This document shows positions 1-6,290 of a DNA stretch of 14,193 nt, in pieces. This DNA comes from Candidatus Bipolaricaulota bacterium. GTDB taxonomy: Bacteria; Bipolaricaulota; Bipolaricaulia; M55B111. The notes beneath the pieces are model-generated. The model was not told where the DNA came from. It did not search any database and saw only the letters and a program-made list of their open reading frames with translations. Where the stretch lies: positions 1-14,193 of the forward strand of contig JAGXLP010000018.1 of the NCBI GenBank assembly GCA_018334615.1. Reading direction: 5' to 3'. Numbering within the stretch: the first letter of the stretch is position 1; each line of letters opens with the position of its first letter. A program made the position numbers and the translations under genes.

Positions 1-4
1 TTAT

Positions 5-1894
5 ATGCCTTACGAAGCAGATCAAATTAAAGTTCTGGAGGATCTGGAAGCTGTCCGCAAGAGACCGGGGATGTACATTGGAAGTACCGGGCAAGAGGGA
101 GTAATGCACTTGATCGACGAGGTGCTGGACAACAGCATCGACGAAGCTCTGATAGGGGAATGTGATGAGATAAAAGTCATAATCCATGAGGACGACAAAG
201 TGACGGTCGTTGACAACGGGCGAGGGATCCCCGTCGATCATCACGCCGAGAAAGGTATGAGCGGAGTAGAAGTGGTTATGACCACTTTGCATGCTGGCGG
301 AAAGTTTGACCACAAGAGCTACAAGGTCAGTGGTGGTCTCCATGGTGTCGGTGTATCCGTCGTGAATGCCCTGGCAGAATGGATGAGGGTCGAGGTACAG
401 CGTGACGGTTCCCGGTTTAGGCAGGACTTCACAAGGGGAGAGGCTCTGACGGAACTCAAGGAAATAGGAACCGATGAAGGTACCCGGGGAACAAAAATCA
501 CCTTCCTCCCGGACGGAGAAATTTTTGGTGACCTTGAATACGACCTACCAAAACTTACCCACCGACTGCGAGAGCTTGCCTATTTAAACAAGGGCCTCAA
601 GATCATACTTGAAAACAAGGAAGCCGATGTGACGAAATCTTTCCAGTATGAGGGAGGCATCAAGGAATACGTAACTTCAATTACTGAAAACGAAGAAAAG
701 CTCCACAGTAAACCAATTTACTTCAAAAGTGAAAAAGACGGAAACTTTGTCGAAATAGCACTTCAATTTACCAAGAAGTTCTCCGAATCGACGTATTCCT
801 TTGCCAATAATATCAATACGCAGGAAGGAGGAAAGCATGTCACCGGATTTAAGACGGCGTTAACCAAAACTACTAATGAGTACGCCCGGTCGAAAAAGAT
901 TTTGAAGAAAAAAGACGACAACCTTTCCGGAAGGGATATAAGAGAGGGATTAACCGGAATAATTAACGTACGCCTACCAGAACCTGAATTCGAGGGACAA
1001 ACGAAAACCAAGCTGGGAAATCCCGAAATTCGGGAGATTGTTAGGAATGTAACGTCGGAGATGTTACTGGACTTTTACAAGTCAAACAAACAGGTTGCAA
1101 GAAAGATAATCGAGAAATCGCTTGAAGCCGCTCGGGCGAGAAATGCAGCCAAAAAAGCCCGGAAACTGGCGCGAAAGAACGCGTTAATCTCGACTTCACT
1201 ACCGGGGAAACTGGCCGACTGCACGCAGAGGAAGCCCGAAGGAAGCGAACTATTTATCGTGGAGGGAGATTCTGCCGGTGGGTCTGCAAAGGGTGCCCGG
1301 GACCGAGGATTTCAGGCCATACTTCCGCTCAGGGGAAAAATATTAAACGTCGAGAAGTCCCGGATGAGCAAACAGCTGGAGAACAACGAACTGAAATCAA
1401 TAATCACCGCTATGGGTACGGGTGTCCAGGATCACTTCTCTCAGGAAAAATTGCGTTACGAAAGAATCATCATCATGACGGATGCGGACGTCGATGGCGC
1501 CCACATTCGGGCACTTCTGTTAACCTTCTTCTATCGAAACTTTGAGCCGCTGATAAGGGAAGGCCACATTTTTATTGCTCAACCTCCTCTATACAAGGTT
1601 CAATCCGGGAATAGCAAACAGTATTTCTATACGGAGCAGGATTTGGATGAGTATCTTTCGGAAAGGAAAACCAAACCTTCTTCAGTTCAGAGGTTCAAGG
1701 GATTGGGAGAAATGAATCCGTCTCAGCTATGGGAAACCACTATGAACCCGGAAAATAGAATAATGAAGGAGGTTTCCATAAAAGACGCGCTCGAAGCGGA
1801 TGAGCTATTCAGCACCCTGATGGGCAGCGATGTTCAGGCGAGGAAAAACTTTATCAAGGAAAATAGCAGCCAGATTACGAACCTGGATATTTGA
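5..1894 (+). CDS. gyrB: DNA gyrase subunit B (start possibly upstream of window)
   Basis: ATPase subunit of DNA gyrase, which with GyrA introduces negative supercoils into DNA at the expense of ATP. The 629-residue product has the full domain series. The GHKL ATPase shows EVLDNSIDEA (about 39-48), DNGRGIP (70-76) and GGLHGVGVSVV (110-120). The transducer domain has the QTKTKLGN motif. The TOPRIM domain carries the metal-binding EGDSAGG (420-426) and DADVDG (493-498). The C-terminal tail has the GyrB signature QRFKGLGEMN followed by QLWETTM. The size fits GyrB without the large insertion of enterobacterial proteins. The ATG at position 5 fits the family because MPYEADQIKVLEDLEAVRKRPGMYIG aligns with usual N termini, but only four bases precede it and the frame is open to the edge, so a slightly earlier start and the RBS cannot be judged. 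ParE is the alternative; the tail motif favours GyrB. A 100-nt gap separates it from the next gene. Confidence 0.96.
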   Translation: MPYEADQIKVLEDLEAVRKRPGMYIGSTGQEGVMHLIDEVLDNSIDEALIGECDEIKVIIHEDDKVTVVDNGRGIPVDHHAEKGMSGVEVVMTTLHAGGKFDHKSYKVSGGLHGVGVSVVNALAEWMRVEVQRDGSRFRQDFTRGEALTELKEIGTDEGTRGTKITFLPDGEIFGDLEYDLPKLTHRLRELAYLNKGLKIILENKEADVTKSFQYEGGIKEYVTSITENEEKLHSKPIYFKSEKDGNFVEIALQFTKKFSESTYSFANNINTQEGGKHVTGFKTALTKTTNEYARSKKILKKKDDNLSGRDIREGLTGIINVRLPEPEFEGQTKTKLGNPEIREIVRNVTSEMLLDFYKSNKQVARKIIEKSLEAARARNAAKKARKLARKNALISTSLPGKLADCTQRKPEGSELFIVEGDSAGGSAKGARDRGFQAILPLRGKILNVEKSRMSKQLENNELKSIITAMGTGVQDHFSQEKLRYERIIIMTDADVDGAHIRALLLTFFYRNFEPLIREGHIFIAQPPLYKVQSGNSKQYFYTEQDLDEYLSERKTKPSSVQRFKGLGEMNPSQLWETTMNPENRIMKEVSIKDALEADELFSTLMGSDVQARKNFIKENSSQITNLDI

Positions 1895-1994
1895 CTTCCC
1901 TCGGATAAACTGAACCCCAACGGAAAGTTCATTGAAGAGGCCTATCTATTTCAAACCTTTTCTCTTCTAGCAAGCGAGGTTATTATAAAGACTC

Positions 1995-3707
1995 ATGGCG
2001 CTTGATGGAATTACACTTCACGGGATAAAACGGGAAATACAGGAGAAGCTTACCGGTGGCTGGGTACGTAAGATATATCAGCCTCGTTCGGAGTTAGTTA
2101 CGGTTAACGTTTGGAATGGCGATAACTTCAAGCTATTGATCTCCTGTGGGGAAGATTTCCGAATCCAGCTTACGGATTTGGATTTTGATAATCCGCAGGA
2201 ACCCCCTCCATTTACCATGCTTCTGCGAAAACACCTTTCCGGTGGTAAAATAACTAGAATAACTCAAAGGGGGCTGGACAGGGTGCTGAGGATTTCCGTG
2301 GGGGTTAAAGACGGGGAAGGGGATGGAGAAAATGATATAGAACGAAAGGATCTCTACGTTGAGCTAATGGGTCGAAATAGCAACCTTTTTCTGGTGCGAG
2401 AAGGAAAGATCATCGGTACTTTAAAAGAAAAGCAAAGCTGGAAGCGCTCGGTCTCCCGAGGCGACAAGTACCAGTTCCCGCCCGGGCAGGATAAGGTAAA
2501 TCCTTTTGAGCTCCGGAAAGAAGAGTTTTACGAATTTCTTGGTCCTGACGGCCCTGTGTGGAGAAATTTACTGAATAATATCGAAGGTATCGGCCCGACC
2601 CTGGCCAGAGAAATTGCCGTCCGGGCTGAAGTTCCCCCGGAGCAGAAAAAACTTTCCGAAACCGATCGGGAGGTTCTCTGGAAGGCGACGAATGAGTTCT
2701 TCGATAAGCTTGCTTCCGGGGAATTCACTCCGCTGGTTTACCAGGAAGACGGGAAGCCCGTAGAATTTAGCCCCATCAAGCTGGAAAGCTATTCTGATAG
2801 GCAAGAAATATCGTTTGATACACTTGGTGGCGCACTGGATCATTATTACGGAGTTAAGGAGTCCGGTTTCGAAATAGAGGAACTCCGGAAAGAGATTGCA
2901 ACTACGCTGGATGACGAACTCCAAAGGGTGGAAGGGGCGTTGAAGAACGTGGAGGAACAGATCCGTCGGTCCAAAAACAGGGAGAAACTAAAAGAAACCG
3001 GGGATATAATTCTAACCAATCTGAGTCAGCTGGAAAAAGGACTGGAAAAAGTAGAACTCGACGACCCATACGAAGAGGAAGGAAAAAAGGAAGTCGACCT
3101 GGACCCATCACTAACGCCGGAGGAGAATGCTCAGAGGTACTACGAGAGATACAAAAAACTGAAGCGGGGTAGGAAAAAATTGGACCGGAGGAAAAAGAGT
3201 CTGAAAAGGGAACTAAAATATTTGAAAAACCTTGAAGAGCAGTGTGAGGAAGCGGAAACGGTCGAAGGGTTGGCAAGAATCGAAGGCGAGTTGAAGGAAA
3301 AGGGCTACATAGAAGAAGAAGTTGAATCCTCGGATCAGGGTGAAGCGGGCGGCCCAAAAGAGTACTGGGTGAAAGGTTACAAGGTTCTGGTAGGTAGGAA
3401 TGCCCGGCAAAATGACAATATCGTGCGAGAAGCTTCGAGAGACGACCTCTGGTTCCACATCAGAAATTACTCCGGAGCCCACGTGGTGGTAGTAACGGAT
3501 GGCAGACCCGATCAGGTACCCGAGGAGGTTATTGTTAAAGCCGCACAGCTCGCCGCGGCGAATTCAAAAGCCCGGGGGGCTGAAAAAGCCACAGTAAGTT
3601 ATACTCAGGTCAAATACGTCGACAAACCCAAAGGTGCAAAGCCAGGTTTGGTTCAAATTACCAATGAGAGTACGATAACCGTCTCTCCAGAAGAGGTGAT
3701 ATCATAG
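1995..3707 (+). CDS. rqcH: RqcH/NEMF-family ribosome quality control protein (NFACT, 'fibronectin-binding protein A' family)
   Basis: Cytosolic factor of bacterial ribosome-associated quality control. Family members bind the stalled 50S subunit carrying peptidyl-tRNA and recruit tRNA-Ala to add C-terminal alanine tails that mark the nascent chain for degradation. The 570-residue product has an NFACT-N domain (about 1-280) containing FTMLLRKHLSGG (73-84) and an Asp-Arg pair at D95-R96, which matches the DR motif needed for tRNA recruitment in characterised RqcH. A charged coiled-coil region (about 290-440) includes the family motif DPSLTPEENAQRYYERYKKLKRG. The NFACT-R domain at the C terminus has GRNARQNDNIVREASRDDLWFHIRNYSGAHVVV and ends in KYVDKPKGAKPGLVQITNES. 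The older name 'fibronectin-binding protein' is misleading here. ATG 1995 is required because an in-frame TAA lies at 1986-1988. The nearest purine-rich site, GAGG at 1976-1979, is rather far from it. The stop codon overlaps the proposed start of the downstream M50 gene. Confidence 0.93.
   Translation: MALDGITLHGIKREIQEKLTGGWVRKIYQPRSELVTVNVWNGDNFKLLISCGEDFRIQLTDLDFDNPQEPPPFTMLLRKHLSGGKITRITQRGLDRVLRISVGVKDGEGDGENDIERKDLYVELMGRNSNLFLVREGKIIGTLKEKQSWKRSVSRGDKYQFPPGQDKVNPFELRKEEFYEFLGPDGPVWRNLLNNIEGIGPTLAREIAVRAEVPPEQKKLSETDREVLWKATNEFFDKLASGEFTPLVYQEDGKPVEFSPIKLESYSDRQEISFDTLGGALDHYYGVKESGFEIEELRKEIATTLDDELQRVEGALKNVEEQIRRSKNREKLKETGDIILTNLSQLEKGLEKVELDDPYEEEGKKEVDLDPSLTPEENAQRYYERYKKLKRGRKKLDRRKKSLKRELKYLKNLEEQCEEAETVEGLARIEGELKEKGYIEEEVESSDQGEAGGPKEYWVKGYKVLVGRNARQNDNIVREASRDDLWFHIRNYSGAHVVVVTDGRPDQVPEEVIVKAAQLAAANSKARGAEKATVSYTQVKYVDKPKGAKPGLVQITNESTITVSPEEVIS
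3693..3700 (+). promoter_or_regulatory. Strong Shine-Dalgarno (GAGGTGAT) inside the end of rqcH
   Basis: GAGGTGAT is an eight-base match to the anti-Shine-Dalgarno tail of 16S rRNA. It lies in the last codons of rqcH, and its GAGG core ends 7 nt before the ATA at 3704-3706. No ATG, GTG or TTG lies at a suitable distance in any useful frame. The site therefore argues that translation of the M50 protein begins at or near 3704 rather than at the TTG 42 nt further on. Confidence 0.6.
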
Positions 3708-4414
3708 TTCCCACGATCTTAAACCTCGTTATACTTCTACTTGCATTGTTCCCGGCAGTCATTGTCCACGAAGTCTCCCATGGTTACGTGGCCTGGAAGC
3801 TGGGGGATCCCACAGCCAAGAGGGCCGGAAGATTGACTTTGAATCCCGTCCCTCACATCGATCTCGTGGGTACAGTGCTACTTCCTCTCGGATTAATCCT
3901 AATTAACCTCATTTCAGGCGGAGGGATTTTCATAATCGGTTGGGCTAAACCGGTACCCATTGATCCCAGATATTTCCAGGATTCGGAACGTGGAATGCTA
4001 ATGGTTGGCGCTGCTGGCCCATTGAGCAACGTGCTGATGTTGTCCCTGGCTGCGGGGTTAGGTCGGTTGCTTGTCCGGGTTTATTTCTGGACCTTTCAGG
4101 GGGGACAAGGGGGAGCCTTTCTTGCTCAATTTGCGAGGAACGGCCTGGAGACTCTAATTTACTTTCTCGGCGTTTTTGTGTTTATTAATATCCTCCTGGC
4201 GATGTTCAATTTGATCCCAATTCCTCCACTGGATGGGTCGAGAATCTTAAGCTATTTTATTCCCTACCGGGGCAAGCAGATAATGGCTCAGATGGAACAG
4301 TACGGTTTTTTGATAATCCTGGCCGTGCTTTTCCTGGGCGGGAACGTGTTCTTTGGACTAATTCGAAGTCTCTGGAGGTTCATCCTTGGGCCAACCTGGG
4401 CCTTATTTATGTGA
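3704..4414 (+). CDS. Site-2 protease family (M50) zinc metalloprotease, apparent ATA start
   Basis: Polytopic membrane metalloprotease of the small M50/site-2-protease group found in many bacteria; the substrate is unknown. The zinc motif HEVSHG (HExxH) sits in the first membrane segment. The family motifs GRLTLNPVPHIDLVGT, GWAKPVPIDPRYF and FNLIPIPPLDGSRIL follow in order; the Asp of PPLDG supplies the third zinc ligand in the family. Several further hydrophobic segments are visible, including one near the C terminus. The first standard start in frame is TTG 3746, which leaves only seven residues before HExxH and cuts the first membrane helix. Translating back to ATA 3704 adds (I)VPTILNLVILLLAL, giving about 21 residues before HE, as in family members, and fits the Shine-Dalgarno at 3693-3700. 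ATA overlaps the rqcH TAG stop as ATAG. I chose 3704; a G-to-A change, a sequencing error or the TTG start remain possible. Confidence 0.88.
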   Translation: MVPTILNLVILLLALFPAVIVHEVSHGYVAWKLGDPTAKRAGRLTLNPVPHIDLVGTVLLPLGLILINLISGGGIFIIGWAKPVPIDPRYFQDSERGMLMVGAAGPLSNVLMLSLAAGLGRLLVRVYFWTFQGGQGGAFLAQFARNGLETLIYFLGVFVFINILLAMFNLIPIPPLDGSRILSYFIPYRGKQIMAQMEQYGFLIILAVLFLGGNVFFGLIRSLWRFILGPTWALFM

Positions 4415-4486
4415 TAGAAATGGAATGGTCGTTAGGGCGTGGACGAACTCCCAACTTGATAATTAAATCAGGCCAAAATTGTTACG

Positions 4487-5371
4487 ATGAATAAGGCAAA
4501 GAGAGAGGAGTCAACGGCTGGAAGACTTTTTGTCATCGCTACCCCCATCGGAAACCTGGCGGACATCACCTGCAGGGCTGTAGAAACACTCCGAAATGTG
4601 GATCTAATAGTGGCCGAGGACTCACGTCATTCCCGGAAATTGTTGGACCATTACGATATCGAGACTCCGTTTACTCTTAGTTATTACCAGGGCGCAGGAG
4701 AGGAGCGCCGGGGTAAGATAGTATCCAAACTCCACGGCGGTCAGGACCTGGCTCTGATAAGCGATGCCGGTACCCCTCTAATTTCCGACCCCGGCTTCAA
4801 GCTGGTGCGCCGGGCGAGAGAAGAGGGAATAGAGATCATTGGAATTCCGGGTCCATCAGCGGTGGTTACTTGCCTTTCTATTGCAGGTCAACCTACGGAT
4901 AGCTTCGTCTTTTCGGGTCAGGCCCCGAAGAAAAAAAATAAAAAGAGGAAATTCCTGGAAAATCTGCGCACCCGCAGAGAAACGACGGTTTTTTACGATT
5001 CACCTCACCGGATTGAGGATACCTTAGAGGTTCTAACAGAAGTATTACCCAATCGATCCATTACGGTCTGTCGGGAGTTAACCAAGGAGTACGAACAGGC
5101 TCTCAAAGGAACGGCCAGGAAGGCCCTTAAACGACTTCAGAGTTCGGATGAAGGGGAGAAGTTAAGAGGGGAATTTACTGTCGCGGTTCGGGGAGCGACC
5201 GAGGAAGAAATAGCCCGGGCTAAACAGGAGAAATACGGGGATATTCCGATAGAACAACAGTTTGAGGGGTTGAAGAAGTTTAAAAACCTATCCCGAAAAG
5301 AGGCGATGAAGGAATTGGCAGAGATCAGGGGATTATCCAGGCGGAAAATATACGACGCGCTCAACAAGTAG
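4487..5371 (+). CDS. rsmI: 16S rRNA (cytidine(1402)-2'-O)-methyltransferase RsmI
   Basis: SAM-dependent methyltransferase that adds the 2'-O-methyl group to C1402 of 16S rRNA in the ribosomal P site, acting with RsmH to tune decoding. The 294-residue product belongs to the tetrapyrrole-methylase fold. It shows the N-terminal ATPIGNLADIT (about 18-28), AEDSRHSRKLLDHY (43-56), the SAM-binding loop SDAGTPLISDPG (92-103), IPGPSA (120-125), FYDSPHRIEDTL and CRELTKEYEQ. The size is normal for the family. A short polar extension of 12 residues precedes the fold. ATG 4487 has no clear Shine-Dalgarno sequence, and the 72-nt gap after the M50 gene shows no convincing promoter. Its 3' end faces the convergent DUF458 gene across 53 nt. 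That gap has a short T-run (after GTTAGA) but no stem good enough to call a terminator. Confidence 0.95.
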   Translation: MNKAKREESTAGRLFVIATPIGNLADITCRAVETLRNVDLIVAEDSRHSRKLLDHYDIETPFTLSYYQGAGEERRGKIVSKLHGGQDLALISDAGTPLISDPGFKLVRRAREEGIEIIGIPGPSAVVTCLSIAGQPTDSFVFSGQAPKKKNKKRKFLENLRTRRETTVFYDSPHRIEDTLEVLTEVLPNRSITVCRELTKEYEQALKGTARKALKRLQSSDEGEKLRGEFTVAVRGATEEEIARAKQEKYGDIPIEQQFEGLKKFKNLSRKEAMKELAEIRGLSRRKIYDALNK

Positions 5372-5424
5372 CGACCCACTTCGTTAGATTTTTAAAGAGT
5401 TGAGATTCTTCCAGAAAGACCTAA

Positions 5425-5901
5425 TCAGGCGTGTTTATCAGCTACGGTTGACGCGCCGTAGGAATTGGGCTTAGTTCTGACTTCAAATCCGCTCCCGATG
5501 ATCATCCCGACAACCTCGTCGATAATTTCTTTTGTCTTGCCGTGTTGGCCGACGTCGACGTGTATTTCCAGGTTATAATCCAGCAGGGTCACCTCTTCCA
5601 GACGCTCCATCACGTCTTTTGCCAGGTCAAACGAGAGGAAAGCTTCTTTGTAGATCTTGTCCCTCAGGGTATAGATTTCTTTTTCAGTCTCCCTCTTCCA
5701 GAAGTAACGCCCCCCTTTCCCTATTCTATGGATGACTATAGCACTGACGAAGTCAATTTCATGGTCCCCCGACGCCGCATGAGAGTCGGTTCCGACTACG
5801 ACTTCGTATTCGGACCTTTGATCCTTTTCCATCATACCGACTATCTCGTCGACGACTTTTTCAAAACTCAAACTGCCTTTTGTAGGATTGTGAAATTCCA
5901 T
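5425..5901 (-). CDS. YkuK/DUF458 family RNase H-like protein
   Basis: Small soluble protein of the DUF458 family (Bacillus YkuK), predicted from its family to adopt an RNase H-like fold. Its biochemical role is not established and I do not assign one. The 158-residue product carries the hallmark acidic positions: GTDSH (37-41), AIVIHRIGKGGRYFW (54-68), HVDVG (114-118) followed by HGKT, and the C-terminal KPNSYGAS then VADKHA (144-158). The Asp residues in GTDS, HVDVG and VADK are the likely catalytic-type carboxylates if the RNase H analogy holds. Length and start match the family. ATG 5901 is preceded by a good sigma70-like promoter (5922-5949) and a weak GGTG site. It is convergent with rsmI and is probably transcribed on its own, separated from the hopanoid operon by the 389-nt intergenic region. 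Confidence 0.87.
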   Translation of the reverse strand: MEFHNPTKGSLSFEKVVDEIVGMMEKDQRSEYEVVVGTDSHAASGDHEIDFVSAIVIHRIGKGGRYFWKRETEKEIYTLRDKIYKEAFLSFDLAKDVMERLEEVTLLDYNLEIHVDVGQHGKTKEIIDEVVGMIIGSGFEVRTKPNSYGASTVADKHA

Positions 5902-5921
5902 CGATTTATAACACCGTCAGG

Positions 5922-5949
5922 ATTATAGCTAATTGGAAGGGTTTTTCAA
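5922..5949 (-). promoter_or_regulatory. Predicted sigma70-type promoter of the DUF458 gene
   Basis: Reading the minus strand, TTGAAA at 5949-5944 and a perfect TATAAT at 5927-5922 are separated by 16 nt. A start site near 5915 would give a 5' leader of about 14 nt before ATG 5901. This is the best promoter match I found in the window and suggests that the gene is expressed independently of the hopanoid operon upstream. Confidence 0.6.
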
Positions 5950-6096
5950 ACCTCAGTTGAGCGATTCTCTCCCTCCAGAGGGACTTCTAAGAAGGAACAT
6001 ATAAGGAAGTACCTATGGTTTATCCGAGTTAGTATTTTCACCTATTGGGTATAAGCCCACCACCGGTAAACTTCCTACTCTCGTCCAGTTTTTCAA

Positions 6097-6217
6097 CCAG
6101 CACCTAGATGAGTTACCTAGCTTGGGACAAGTCCTTTACCGTATCCATAATATGGTCGACCATACCGGTACAAGTGAGAATAAATCATCCAAGCAAGAAT
6201 CCTCATCTAGGTGCTGG
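6097..6217. repeat. 16-bp perfect inverted repeat bounding a 121-nt structured element
   Basis: CCAGCACCTAGATGAG at 6097-6112 is exactly complementary, in inverted order, to 6202-6217. Inside it, GCTTGG (6120-6125) pairs with CCAAGC (6189-6194), and TACCG (6137-6141) pairs with CGGTA (6166-6170). The two outer stems are separated by a symmetrical 7 by 7 nt internal loop, so a long rod-like hairpin can form on either strand. No clear target-site duplication flanks the ends, and no U-run follows on either strand. A MITE-like element, a small structured RNA or a processing or barrier structure between operons are all possible. Confidence 0.65.
6151..6164. repeat. 14-bp perfect palindrome (possible operator)
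   Basis: TATGGTCGACCATA is perfectly self-complementary. It lies at the centre of the 121-nt element and is flanked by the TACCG/CGGTA arms. The nearby CCATA at 6145-6149 gives a further TATGG partner. It could be a binding site for a dimeric regulator or just the tip of the larger fold. No regulator gene lies beside it. Confidence 0.5.
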
Positions 6218-6218
6218 A

Positions 6219-6241
6219 CCAATTTTCGCTAGTAAAATTGG
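6219..6241. repeat. Hairpin beyond the 3' end of hpnE
   Basis: CCAATTTT (6219-6226) and AAAATTGG (6234-6241) form a perfect 8-bp stem with a 7-nt loop, about 50 nt beyond the hpnE stop. It is AT-rich and not followed by a T-run in the direction of hpnE transcription, so it is not a standard intrinsic terminator. It could protect the 3' end of the operon transcript or mark its end with the larger element next to it. Confidence 0.45.
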
Positions 6242-6290
6242 ACTTACTGAGAGCTCTATAATTTCAAGATAACAATGAAAACCGCTCGAT

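Larger units (their letters stand above)
5902..6290. other. 389-nt intergenic region with promoter and nested inverted repeats
   Basis: No gene is called here. The left part holds the DUF458 promoter and a small TCCCTC-CA-GAGGGA inverted repeat (5970-5983). The right part holds a 16-bp inverted repeat (6097-6112 with 6202-6217), an inner 6-bp stem, a 14-bp palindrome and an 8-bp hairpin close to the end of hpnE. One plus-strand frame is free of stops from about 6004 to its TAG near 6230 but has no early start codon. A 54-codon ATG frame (6108-6272) overlaps it. Neither resembles a family I recognise, and no tRNA-like cloverleaf is evident. The region could be an RNA element, a decayed mobile element or the remains of a gene. 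Confidence 0.6.

Noticed and set aside
1895..1994. Promoter before rqcH (TATTAT at 1981-1986)
   Set aside because: The -10-like sequence lies only 8 nt from the ATG and has no acceptable -35 element at normal spacing.
5372..5424. Terminator between the convergent rsmI and DUF458 genes
   Set aside because: There is a short T-run, but the only preceding stem is about four base pairs (AAGT with ACTT), too weak to support a call.
5532..5928. Plus-strand open frames opposite the DUF458 gene
   Set aside because: They are antisense to a gene with clear family motifs and show no recognisable protein features.
6097..6217. Integron attC-like recombination site
   Set aside because: The inverted repeat has a suitable size, but the expected paired R boxes (RYYYAAC at one end and GTTRRRY at the other) are not both present, and no integrase or cassette is nearby.
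6108..6272. 54-codon ATG open frame on the plus strand
   Set aside because: It runs through the inverted repeat and the hairpin, has no convincing ribosome site, resembles no family I know and overlaps a longer stop-free frame, so I do not call it a gene.
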